Origin: Pseudoalteromonas rubra
Lineage (GTDB): Bacteria; Pseudomonadota; Gammaproteobacteria; Enterobacterales; Alteromonadaceae
Length of the DNA stretch: 64,000 nucleotides
Direction of reading: 5' to 3'
Assembly (NCBI RefSeq): GCF_005887095.1
Contig: NZ_PNCI01000050.1
Coordinates: 1 to 64,000, forward strand
Shown here: piece after piece, positions 18,050 to 26,288 of the stretch
Numbering within the stretch: the stretch's first letter is position 1
Layout of the letters: every line of letters begins with the position of its first letter
Program-made: the position numbers and the translations under genes
Notes under the pieces: model-generated
What the model was told of the DNA's origin: nothing
Databases searched by the model: none
Seen by the model: the letters and a program-made list of their open reading frames with translations, nothing else

Positions 18050-18421
18050 ATGACTGTACTGCTTTATATCGCCGCTGTGCTGCTCATTTTAGTCTCACTG
18101 GCTCACTCTTATCTGGGCGAGCGCTTTATTCTCATCCGGCTGTTTAAGCGCGATAACCTGCCACAGCTGTTTGGCAGTAGCGATTTTACCATCCGCACGT
18201 TGCGCTTTGCCTGGCACCTGACCTCCATTGCCTGGCTGGGGTTTGCTGCACTTTTGCTTGCGCTGGCTTCACCTGAATTCACACCAACTATGCTGCTACT
18301 AATCATCGCGGCGACATTCGTGTTACACAGCGCACTTGCGCTGTTTTTATCAAGAGGAAAGCACTGCTCATGGTTATTGTTTGCCGTAGTGAGCGTGCTG
18401 CTCATAGTGGCTGAAAGATAA
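18050..18421 (+). CDS. Hypothetical four-helix membrane protein (123 aa)
   Basis: Hydrophobic segments at about residues 2-20, 52-75, 80-98 and 104-122 with a basic loop (GERFILIRLFKRDNLP) after the first. ATG at 18050 is chosen because AGGAGG (18038-18043) lies 6 nt upstream; an in-frame TTG at 18044 overlaps that site's spacer. I recognise the general look of small uncharacterised inner-membrane proteins but no named function. It stands upstream of, and in the same direction as, the Zur-box/merC unit. Confidence 0.7.
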   Translation: MTVLLYIAAVLLILVSLAHSYLGERFILIRLFKRDNLPQLFGSSDFTIRTLRFAWHLTSIAWLGFAALLLALASPEFTPTMLLLIIAATFVLHSALALFLSRGKHCSWLLFAVVSVLLIVAER

Positions 18422-18484
18422 CAGGCTTAAGCGACATAACCCCACGTATGATCTGCTTCAACAGGCTATTCAACCACAGAATAT

Positions 18485-18499
18485 TGATATAATATAACA
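18485..18499. promoter_or_regulatory. Predicted Zur box upstream of merC
   Basis: TGATATAATATAACA differs at one position from the palindrome TGTTATA-A-TATAACA seen at 26123-26137. It lies 75 nt before the merC ATG. Such palindromes are the known operator type for the zinc repressor Zur in gammaproteobacteria. Binding is inferred. Confidence 0.75.
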
Positions 18500-18574
18500 A
18501 CTCTTTTTTTATACTCAGCCACTCGTTTGATGTCTCTGCATAAGCGGCTGCAAAAATTAATCAGGTGAGAAACC

Positions 18575-18964
18575 ATGAAAAACCTGTCTGAACGGTTAGA
18601 CAAATATGCCATCAGCCTGTCTGCAATGTGCGTTATTCATTGCTTGTTTGTACCTCTGCTGGTTGCCCTGCTTCCAGCTTTCGGTGCAACTTTCCTGTCA
18701 GATGAGGCATTTCATCGCTGGCTACTTGTCGGTGTACTGGTGACCAGTAGTAGCGCATTGTTCCTTGGGTGCAAGAAACATAATCAGTGGCGCATTTTAG
18801 GCTACGGCACCGCAGGTATCGGCGTGTTATTCTTCGCCGCATTCTTTGCCCATGACTTAATGGTAGAGGAAGGAGAAAAACTGCTGACAATTTTAGGCAG
18901 CGTGTTGCTGGTGATAAGCCATTATAAAAACTTTAATCTGTGTCAGACGGGGCGTTGCCACTAA
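18575..18964 (+). CDS. MerC-domain membrane protein
   Basis: 129 aa with four membrane helices. The N-terminal pattern (LDKYAISLSAMCVIHCLFVPLL) has the paired-cysteine helix typical of MerC-domain transporters, and Cys are also found near SSALFLGCKKH and at the C-terminal NLCQTGRCH. The family was named for mercury uptake, but many members sit beside COG0523 genes under Zur control, suggesting handling of zinc or another metal. The Zur box upstream and the converging COG0523 gene support a zinc role here. Confidence 0.85.
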   Translation: MKNLSERLDKYAISLSAMCVIHCLFVPLLVALLPAFGATFLSDEAFHRWLLVGVLVTSSSALFLGCKKHNQWRILGYGTAGIGVLFFAAFFAHDLMVEEGEKLLTILGSVLLVISHYKNFNLCQTGRCH

Positions 18965-18991
18965 CCCACCCTGCATGGCCGCACTTTGCAA

Positions 18992-19894
18992 TCAATGTGC
19001 GGCCAAAACCTGAGTAACAATCTCATTCAATTTGCCAGGATCACTGCCCGGTCCCACAACCAGTAATTTACTCCCCGTAACCGGTTCCCCTTTAAAGGGC
19101 CTTATCGACACGGCGCCATCCGGGCATCGCTCAAAATAGGTGTAATCAGAATTTGCACCAATTCGTGTGCAGCCTTTAACGCGCAGAATGGTCTTAGGAA
19201 TGCGTGCACATAAAGCCTCAATACAGGCCTCGTCTGGCAAAGCAAGTAACACCACAGAGCAAGACGACCAGTGAGATTTTTGATGCTCAAATACATCAAC
19301 ACTGCCCGACACCGGCGACAGCTCTGGCAGCTGCCAAAGTGCAAGTTCATTGACGCGCTGAATTGTTGCGTGCGGGTTCACCTGGTGCAGTTCATCCTTA
19401 ACAGTCTGTATGCGCGCTTCCGATAAACCTGTGGTATGTGTGAGCACAATAAGCGAAGAGACCTGCACCTGATTGGCTTCCAGTGCATTATGTTCACCTC
19501 GACGTTGCCAGTTTTTGGCATCGACCACCGCAATTTGTACTGGTGGCTTAAAACGAGCATCCAGCCCCACACCCAAAAATCCCATTAAACGGCAGGCATC
19601 GGATGTGCCATTCGCTTCAATCAGTGTGATCCCTCGCTTGCGCTGTGGAATACGATTAATGCTGTCGCGCAATGCCGTGATACCGCTGCAACAAATGCAG
19701 CTGCCATCAAGCGGTTTTAGTGCGCCCTCACTTAGCTGTCCGGCCAGTTGCCTTGCATCCAGCTCGGCATGCTCATAATCATTGAGGATCACATAGGGAT
19801 CCCAGTCGGCTTGCTGAGCCTCAAGTAGCAGACGTTTTAACAGCGTGGTTTTGCCTGCGCCCAAAAATCCCACCAGTACAAGGACAGGTTCCAC
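18992..19894 (-). CDS. COG0523 (CobW/ZNG1-like) metal-chaperone GTPase
   Basis: G3E-family GTPase of 300 aa. P-loop GFLGAGKTT at residues 9-17, the metal-binding CxCC motif (C66, C68, C69) in SCICCSG, and the GTPase element LTHTTGLSEA near 152 (the NKxD equivalent is degenerate). The C-terminal CobW_C-like domain is short. Zur-controlled members are known to insert or allocate zinc to client proteins when zinc is scarce. Last gene of the operon that starts with DUF1826; its end overlaps a 9-bp hairpin (18976-19005) between it and merC. Confidence 0.9.
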   Translation of the reverse strand: MEPVLVLVGFLGAGKTTLLKRLLLEAQQADWDPYVILNDYEHAELDARQLAGQLSEGALKPLDGSCICCSGITALRDSINRIPQRKRGITLIEANGTSDACRLMGFLGVGLDARFKPPVQIAVVDAKNWQRRGEHNALEANQVQVSSLIVLTHTTGLSEARIQTVKDELHQVNPHATIQRVNELALWQLPELSPVSGSVDVFEHQKSHWSSCSVVLLALPDEACIEALCARIPKTILRVKGCTRIGANSDYTYFERCPDGAVSIRPFKGEPVTGSKLLVVGPGSDPGKLNEIVTQVLAAH

Positions 19895-19963
19895 TCTACC
19901 TCCGAAAAAGCCCTATCTGAGTAGGGCAATAAAACGAAAAAAACACAAGTAACTAGCGCCAAA

Positions 19964-20464
19964 TCAATGCTCGAATATGACCTGTAGCCAGTCAGCCTGA
20001 TCAGCAAAATACAAGGTTTTTACCTTACCCTTGCCCTCTACATTGACCATATTAACTTGCGTTGGCCACAGTTCTCGCAATGCGCCATTGAAAAGTTTAA
20101 GCCCTTTTACCTGCTCAGGGATTGCCGACTCCTGGTATACCCAGAAAAACTTACCTTCAGCTTCGAACCCTACGTCCGCAAGAGGTAAGGCTCTATCTTG
20201 CAATGACATAATAGCAAACTGCCCGGCAACATACTGAGAGAACTGCGCCTGTGTTTGGGCAGAGCGAAGAATATCCGCTCCCCCACCAAACAAGTGCTCA
20301 ACTGCATGCTCAGCATCATGTAGATAAAAACGATGTATTACCTCCAGCAATCGTGTCTGTTCGTTAAACAATACCGTTGTCTGGGCAGCTTTTAGCTGAT
20401 GCGCATAAGCGGGCCCTATCAAAAATAATAGCGCCCCCAGAACACTCAGTAATCCCTTAATCAT
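19964..20464 (-). CDS. DUF6702-family exported protein
   Basis: About 166 aa. Signal peptide (IKGLLSVLGALLFLIGPAYA) ends just before HQLKAAQTTV. The mature domain has the family pattern of an N-terminal His followed by ...LEVIHRFYLHDAEHAVEH, rich in His and acidic residues. Members usually sit next to M1 peptidases, as here. ATG at 20464 overlaps the end of the peptidase gene by 8 nt, suggesting translational coupling; an in-frame ATG at 20491 would add nine residues. Function unknown; the His-rich segment could bind metal. Confidence 0.75.
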   Translation of the reverse strand: MIKGLLSVLGALLFLIGPAYAHQLKAAQTTVLFNEQTRLLEVIHRFYLHDAEHAVEHLFGGGADILRSAQTQAQFSQYVAGQFAIMSLQDRALPLADVGFEAEGKFFWVYQESAIPEQVKGLKLFNGALRELWPTQVNMVNVEGKGKVKTLYFADQADWLQVIFEH

Positions 20465-22931
20465 GTCGCTCTTGTGCCTCATTTTTTTCATTCTCAGGCG
20501 CTAATTCAGTTTTAATGTCCTGCATAATGTCACGATGCACTTTTTGCGTGCGCTTTTTGGCTTTAAACGCTTCCAGACGTGATGGAATGATCTGTCTTGG
20601 ATAGTGGTTGTTTTCGACGTCAACATCGGCGGTTTCCCAACCAGGATCGACAACCACACTTTGGATCTCTTTCTCTTTGTCTGTGACAATGAGTTTTCGT
20701 ACTTTTTTCGGGGTCCGACGCCATATCTCAGCGGGTATGTATTGCTGCTCTTTGGTGCCATCCATATAAGTCAGCTCCAGCAAGATGGGCATCACTAAAC
20801 CACCCAGATTAGAAAACTCCAGGACATAGTAGTTTTTATCCTCCTGAACAGCACGTTCCAGAGTACGACGCTCCCAAGGTTTGAGGGATTTCAGAAACTC
20901 CTGATACTTATTTCGTTCCTTATTCGTGACTGTAAAGCGGTCATGTTCATCATAAAAATCACGAACATCTGGGTTACTGTCAATCCACAATTCACGTCCC
21001 TCGGCCTTATTGCGCTCAACAAACAAAGAAGATGGCTTGTTCTGTTCAATCGTGCGTAAACGGGCAAAGTCGATATCCGGGTTATGGGTATCCAGACGCA
21101 GCTTATATACTTTGTCGATAGCGATATCTACATGATCTGTCGTATAAAACCAACCACGCCAGAACCAGTCGAGATCAACACCTGACGCTTCTTCCATGGT
21201 TCTGAAAAAGTCCGAAGGCGTAGGGCGCTTAAACTTCCAGCGTTGTGCATACTCCTGAAAAGCGAAATCAAACAACTCACGTCCCAGAATGACTTCTCTG
21301 AGAATATTCAAGGCAACTGCAGGCTTAGTATAAGCATTAGGCCCTAAGCGAAGCACACTATCAGACTGGGTCATCACCGGCACCTGGATTTCAGACTTCA
21401 TATAGTCCACGATGTCTCTGGGCTCTACGCCCCAGGGAATATTGGGATCCCACTCCCGGCCAGCAACCCCATCTAAAAAGCTGTTAAGGCCCTCATCCAT
21501 CCAAGTCCACTGACGTTCATCAGAGTTAACAATCATAGGGAAGTAGATATGACCAATTTCATGGATCACGACCCCTATCAGAAAGCGTTTTTCAGCCTGA
21601 GAATACGTACGAGAACCATCTTCTTGCAGTTCAGTACGGGGGCCATTGAAGGTGATCATGGGATATTCCATTCCGCCAACCGGACCATTAACTGATTGAG
21701 CTGTCGGGTAAGGATAGTCGAATGAGAAACGAGAATAGACCTCCATGGTATGAATAACAGACTCAGTCGAGTATTTCTTCCACAAGTTTCCACCCTCTTT
21801 AGGGTAAAAAGACATGGCCATCACCATCGGCGTTTCTTCACTGTCCTGATGGTATGCCTTGGCATCCCACATAAATTTGCGTGATGTACCCCAGGCAAAA
21901 TCCCGCACATTGTCTGCTCTGAATTGCCAGGTTTTTTGTTTCGAGGTGCCAGCCTTTTCGTTTTCCAATGCTTCGTCCTCAGTCACAATAAAGACCGGAC
22001 GCTTAGCGTGCTTGGCTTGTTCAAGACGCTCAAGTTGTGTTGCAGTCAGCACCTCCTGAGCATTGACCAATTCACCCGTCGCGCTGACGATGTGGTCTGC
22101 AGGCACAGTAATATTCACCTCGTAGTTACCGAACTCCAGGGTAAACTCGCCGCGACCTAAAAACTCTTTATTGGTCCAGGCTTCATAGTCAGTATATGCA
22201 TGTAAACGCGGAAACCACTGCGCTAGCAAAAAGATGTCGTTACCGCCAGGGCGAGCATCGTCAGCAAAATGTTCATATCCGGAACGTGCCGATACGGCGT
22301 CTTCTTCTACAATATTAAAAGCAAAATCAATGTTAAATGTGAGCTGGCTGTTTGGTTTTAATGGCTGCGGTAAATCGATCCGCATTTGCGTACCTACTGT
22401 GGTAAAACTCAGCGCCTTACCAACAGCATCAGTCACAGAATGGATCTCATAGCCAAGTTCATTATCCGCCATAAACTGTTGGCGACGTAACTCACCAAGG
22501 CTAAGCTTGGCTGGCTCTTTGCCATTACTTATCTTGGTTTTTGGTCCCCTGCGCCCAATACCACCAAAGTTATTACTCTGGTTAGCCATTGAATCTGGCT
22601 TAAAGATGTTCTGATCCAGTTGTACCCACAGATACTTCAGTGTGTATGGTGAGTTATTGTGATAAGTGATTTCTTCCTTGCCAGAGAGACGGCGATTCGC
22701 TTCATCCAGGGTCACATTGATTTTGTAGTCAACCTGCTGCTGCCAGTATCGCTCTCCAGGCTCACCTGCGGCATTCCTGTATCCATTTGGTGTCGGCAAT
22801 ACTTCGTCAAGTTGACGAAATTTGTCCTCAAAACTGCCTTTAGTCTGATTAACCACAGATGCCTTAGCTGCATCAGTCGCGCCCAGAGTAAGCAAAGCTA
22901 CAAAGGGAATTATATATTTTTTATTATTCAT
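20457..22931 (-). CDS. M1-family zinc metallopeptidase (aminopeptidase-like), exported
   Basis: 824 aa with a signal peptide (residues about 1-24). Gluzincin motif HEIGH at residues 457-461 with the third zinc ligand Glu in WMDEGLNSF about 19 residues later. GGMEYP replaces the usual GAMEN exopeptidase motif, as in the cold-active and leukotriene-hydrolase-like branches. The C-terminal ~60 residues are highly charged. It is the second gene of a Zur-box operon, 51 bp after DUF1826 and overlapping DUF6702. Zinc control of a zinc peptidase is notable. Confidence 0.92.
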   Translation of the reverse strand: MNNKKYIIPFVALLTLGATDAAKASVVNQTKGSFEDKFRQLDEVLPTPNGYRNAAGEPGERYWQQQVDYKINVTLDEANRRLSGKEEITYHNNSPYTLKYLWVQLDQNIFKPDSMANQSNNFGGIGRRGPKTKISNGKEPAKLSLGELRRQQFMADNELGYEIHSVTDAVGKALSFTTVGTQMRIDLPQPLKPNSQLTFNIDFAFNIVEEDAVSARSGYEHFADDARPGGNDIFLLAQWFPRLHAYTDYEAWTNKEFLGRGEFTLEFGNYEVNITVPADHIVSATGELVNAQEVLTATQLERLEQAKHAKRPVFIVTEDEALENEKAGTSKQKTWQFRADNVRDFAWGTSRKFMWDAKAYHQDSEETPMVMAMSFYPKEGGNLWKKYSTESVIHTMEVYSRFSFDYPYPTAQSVNGPVGGMEYPMITFNGPRTELQEDGSRTYSQAEKRFLIGVVIHEIGHIYFPMIVNSDERQWTWMDEGLNSFLDGVAGREWDPNIPWGVEPRDIVDYMKSEIQVPVMTQSDSVLRLGPNAYTKPAVALNILREVILGRELFDFAFQEYAQRWKFKRPTPSDFFRTMEEASGVDLDWFWRGWFYTTDHVDIAIDKVYKLRLDTHNPDIDFARLRTIEQNKPSSLFVERNKAEGRELWIDSNPDVRDFYDEHDRFTVTNKERNKYQEFLKSLKPWERRTLERAVQEDKNYYVLEFSNLGGLVMPILLELTYMDGTKEQQYIPAEIWRRTPKKVRKLIVTDKEKEIQSVVVDPGWETADVDVENNHYPRQIIPSRLEAFKAKKRTQKVHRDIMQDIKTELAPENEKNEAQERHD

Positions 22932-22982
22932 ATCATTATCTTAAGTTAATGGTGCACTCAAACAGCAGACAGTAACGACTAC

Positions 22983-23657
22983 TTAGTCAATGAAGTCCAG
23001 TGTAAGCAATAAGCGCGTTTCACCCGCTGCGGGGGCCGGTGAACGGTGTACCAGTGCGCCCTCTTCATTGCCAAGCCAGCCGGACCCTTTCAACAGGGCA
23101 ACATCGCCAGTATTGAGTTGCTGAATGTCAGACTGACAGGTATAAATCCCGGACTCATGGTCCTTTTTGCCTTTACTTCCCGCGCCCAGCTTGCTGCGAT
23201 CCACTTTGTTGTGCGGCAACCACTGAGAGGCAACCCCGCCCAATGTACTCACCAGCCGGCAGGGAATATGATCAACGTGGAATTTAGGACACATGGCTTT
23301 ATTGAGTACCGTGAGCCTGAGCCCGGCACGTTTGAGTTCAAACAGCGTACAAAACATATCCACCAGCATTGCCAAATGCTCGCTCAATGCTGGCTTATCA
23401 ATAAGCAGAGCAGACGCCGCGTGCAACTCACCCAGGGTATGCTCAGGTGTCGCCGCAATCGACAGCTGCAACTCACTAGCAGAGTAAAGTAGATCAGCCA
23501 CTTCTGAGCTAAGTGCTTGACTCAGTTCACATTGCCAGACACTCAGGTTGATGTCTTCGCGATAAATATCCGTCAGAATATTCGGCTCAGTGGATATGGC
23601 AGCATACCGATTGGCTGGGATTTCTGGGTTTTCATTGGTGGCTAAAGCATTCGTCAT
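22983..23657 (-). CDS. DUF1826-family protein
   Basis: 224 aa, soluble. The core (about 110-224) holds FHVDHIPCRLVSTLGG near 130 and a C-terminal VHRSPAPAAGETRLLLTLDF. Conserved His-Asp-His-like and later His/Arg residues recall 2-oxoglutarate/iron dioxygenase-like folds, but no activity is established. DUF1826 genes recur beside COG0523 genes in predicted Zur regulons. GGAG lies 6 nt before the ATG and a Zur box lies 46 nt upstream, making this the first gene of the operon. Confidence 0.85.
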   Translation of the reverse strand: MTNALATNENPEIPANRYAAISTEPNILTDIYREDINLSVWQCELSQALSSEVADLLYSASELQLSIAATPEHTLGELHAASALLIDKPALSEHLAMLVDMFCTLFELKRAGLRLTVLNKAMCPKFHVDHIPCRLVSTLGGVASQWLPHNKVDRSKLGAGSKGKKDHESGIYTCQSDIQQLNTGDVALLKGSGWLGNEEGALVHRSPAPAAGETRLLLTLDFID

Positions 23658-23703
23658 GATCTTCTCCTACATCTGTATCTGGTTGTACGGCTTTCACAAC
23701 AAG

Positions 23704-23718
23704 AGTTACAGTATAACA
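23704..23718. promoter_or_regulatory. Predicted Zur box of the DUF1826 operon
   Basis: AGTTACAGTATAACA, 12 of 15 positions matching the palindrome at 26123-26137, with the extended CATATC flank also present on the right. It lies 46 nt before the DUF1826 ATG, where it would block the promoter. The assignment rests on similarity among the three boxes in this window. Confidence 0.7.
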
Positions 23719-23899
23719 TATCGAAGAAATTTAAACTGGTAATGCCAATCCGCATAATTAAGTAGTCAATCTCGGCGATAACGAGGCAAAAATTTGCGCA
23801 CTGATACCTCAGGTAAAGGTTCTAAATGAGGAATTTTTAACACTGTTATCGGCAGATTTAATCTCTCCAATTGATTATGTATTTATGTGAATTGGTATT

Positions 23900-23921
23900 A
23901 GGACTGCCTGATGGCAGTCCT
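23900..23921. terminator. Hairpin after the M3 lipoprotein gene
   Basis: AGGACTGCC and its complement around TGAT, 13 bp beyond the stop of the leftward peptidase gene. No good T-run follows, so termination is weakly supported. The interval from here to the DUF1826 start otherwise holds only the Zur box. Confidence 0.4.
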
Positions 23922-23934
23922 TCAGTCGTAGGCT

Positions 23935-26088
23935 TTATGGTGCGACGTTTAGTCCGCGGCGTTTAAGCAGCGCTTCGGTCGTCGGCTCTGTACCACGGAA
24001 CGCTTTGTAAGATTCCATCAGGTCGCGGGAGTTACCCACTTCAAGAATGTTCTTACGATAGTGAGTACCAATCTTACGATTGAGTCCACCCTGTGACTGA
24101 ACATAGGCAAATGCATCTGCCGCCAGGATCTCACTCCACATGTAGGCATAGTAACCTGCTGAATAGCCGCCACCCATTGAATGGGCAAAGTAAGCTGACT
24201 TATATCTGGGCGGTACATAGTCGATGTTCACGCCATGCTTAGTCAATGCGGCTTGCTCGAACTCAACCAGATCCTGCAAAGGCGCATCCGCCGCCAGCGC
24301 ATGCCACTCCATATCCAACAGGGCAGCGGCAACATATTCCAGTGTATCGAAACCCATATTGAAGCTGCGGCTGGCAATGACTTTGTTCAGCAATGCCTGC
24401 GGGATCGCTTCTCCGGTTTGATAATGTTTGGCATAGTTTTGGATAACTTCCGGGTGAATTGCCCAGTCTTCTTCAAACGTTGACGGGAACTCCACAAAAT
24501 CACGGGATACAGACGTCCCCGCTAAGCTTGGGTAAGTCACCTGAGACAGCATACCGTGCAGGCCATGACCCAATTCATGGAACATGGTCGTCGTTTCAGA
24601 GTAACTCAGTAATGTTGGCTGGCCTTCAGGCGCTTTTTCGATGTTCATCACATTGATCACAACCGGGCGCTGATTATCCAGGCCTGACTGTTGGACAAAT
24701 GAGCTCATCCAGGCGCCACCACGCTTGCCATCACGGGCAAAGTAGTCAGCCATGAAAATAGCCAGGCTGGTACCATCGGCATCAAAGACTTCATAAGCTT
24801 TTACATCCGGGTGGTAAACCGGAATATCGTTGCGTGGCTTAAAGGTTACGCCATACAAGCGCTCCATCGTAAAGAACAAGCCATCTTCCAGAACGCGATT
24901 AAATTCAAAGTAGGCTTTCACCTGTGACTCATCCAAATCGAATTTATCCTGACGCACCTTGTCCGCATAGTACAACCAGTCCCAGGCCTGTAGCTCAAAG
25001 TCACCGCCCGTGGCGCGGATCTTGTTTTTAATAGCCTGAGCTTCTGATTCTACGTTCTTCAACAACGCAGGCACCATACTGGCAAACATGTCATAAACCG
25101 CGGATGGTGTCTTGGCCATTTGCTCATCCAGGCCATAGTGTGCCCAGCTCTCATAGCCCAATAGCGCCGCCTTTTTTGCTCTCAGCTGTGCCAGTTGTGC
25201 GACAATTTCGCGGTTGTTGTTGTCACCTTTTAAGCCACGATAAGCCGATGCACGCCATACCTGCTCACGCAGCTGACGGTCGTCCAGTTTGGACAGAATA
25301 GGCTGACGCGTGGTATTGGTGATCTTAATCAGGTACTGGCCAGGGTGTCCGGCTTGTTCAGCAGCCTCGGCCAGCTGGGCAATATGCGCATCAGACAGGC
25401 CAGCCAGTTTTGCTTTATCCTCAACCAACACGACATTGCTTTTCGACAGTGCCAGCAAATGCTGCGAGAACTGCGTGGTTAATGACGATAATGACGCATT
25501 GATCTCGCGGATCTCTTTTTGTTGCGCCTCATTGAGTTTGGCACCCGCTCTGACAAACCGCTTGTAAAAGACTTCTGTCAGGCGCTTTTCTTCGGCGCTG
25601 AGATTAAGCGCATTCAGCTGTCCGTAAACCTGGGCTACACGCTCATACAAGGCTTTATTCAGGTAAATGTTGTCGTAGTGACCGGCCAGTTTAGGAGCCA
25701 ATTCAGACTGTAGCGCCCGGCGCTCTGCATTGGAGTCGGTGCCAGACAGGTTAAAGAATATCGCCTGGGTCCGCTTTAGTAATTCACCACTTCGCTCCAG
25801 CGCAACAATGGTATTACTAAAACTGGCAGGGTCTGTTTGGCTGATAATTGCATTCACTTCAGTCATTTGTTCAGCCATGCCCTGTTCAAATGCCGGCGCG
25901 AAGTGTGCGTCGTTGATGGTATTAAAATCCGGTGATTGATATTGCAATGTGCTTGATACCAGTAGTGGGTTCCCTTCAGTTACCGTCGCAGAGGCTGCGC
26001 CTTTTTGCAAGCCTGAAGTACGATCCCCACCCGTGCAGGCCGTTACAAGTAAGGCGGAACTCACCGCCAGTGCTAGCAACTTTTTCAT
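23935..26088 (-). CDS. M3-family (Dcp-like) metallopeptidase, lipoprotein
   Basis: About 717 aa. Lipoprotein signal peptide (LLALAVSSALLVTAC) places it in the periplasm or outer membrane. Zinc motif HELGH starts at residue 504, followed by FEEDWAIHPE and the MGGGYSAGYYAYMWSEILAA substrate signature. Dcp-type members remove C-terminal dipeptides. ATG at 26088 starts the signal peptide directly; an in-frame upstream ATG at 26103 adds five residues and loses the ribosome-site fit. A near-perfect Zur box lies 34 nt upstream. It is a distant paralogue of prlC in this window. Confidence 0.93.
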   Translation of the reverse strand: MKKLLALAVSSALLVTACTGGDRTSGLQKGAASATVTEGNPLLVSSTLQYQSPDFNTINDAHFAPAFEQGMAEQMTEVNAIISQTDPASFSNTIVALERSGELLKRTQAIFFNLSGTDSNAERRALQSELAPKLAGHYDNIYLNKALYERVAQVYGQLNALNLSAEEKRLTEVFYKRFVRAGAKLNEAQQKEIREINASLSSLTTQFSQHLLALSKSNVVLVEDKAKLAGLSDAHIAQLAEAAEQAGHPGQYLIKITNTTRQPILSKLDDRQLREQVWRASAYRGLKGDNNNREIVAQLAQLRAKKAALLGYESWAHYGLDEQMAKTPSAVYDMFASMVPALLKNVESEAQAIKNKIRATGGDFELQAWDWLYYADKVRQDKFDLDESQVKAYFEFNRVLEDGLFFTMERLYGVTFKPRNDIPVYHPDVKAYEVFDADGTSLAIFMADYFARDGKRGGAWMSSFVQQSGLDNQRPVVINVMNIEKAPEGQPTLLSYSETTTMFHELGHGLHGMLSQVTYPSLAGTSVSRDFVEFPSTFEEDWAIHPEVIQNYAKHYQTGEAIPQALLNKVIASRSFNMGFDTLEYVAAALLDMEWHALAADAPLQDLVEFEQAALTKHGVNIDYVPPRYKSAYFAHSMGGGYSAGYYAYMWSEILAADAFAYVQSQGGLNRKIGTHYRKNILEVGNSRDLMESYKAFRGTEPTTEALLKRRGLNVAP

Positions 26089-26122
26089 CGTTGTTTCTCT
26101 CATCTGTAAAATAGAACAGATA

Positions 26123-26137
26123 TGTTATAATATAACA
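26123..26137. promoter_or_regulatory. Predicted Zur box, perfect palindrome, between dcp-like gene and pyrC2
   Basis: TGTTATA-A-TATAACA is a perfect 15-bp inverted repeat, extended on the left as GATA. It matches the Zur operator consensus of gammaproteobacteria. It lies 34 nt before the leftward M3 peptidase ATG and 151 nt before the rightward dihydroorotase, so it may control both. Confidence 0.85.
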
Positions 26138-26288
26138 AAACAATCAACAATCTTTGTTGCGCTAAACAGACCCATATGTGAGTTGGGTACGCAAAGAAAA
26201 GGCATGCGCAATGTCGCCTGGGCCTGCGTCGTGGCCCAGTTGAACCGCCTTAAGTTTTTGTTTATCTGTATAATTAATCAGGATACCA

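Noticed and set aside
26218..26239. CTGGGCC hairpin upstream of pyrC2, possible attenuator
   Set aside because: Seven-base stem with no T-run or leader peptide; too weak to call.
26269..26274. TATAAT near the pyrC2 start as a -10 element
   Set aside because: Only about 15 nt before the ATG and no -35 at proper spacing; likely chance in an AT-rich stretch.
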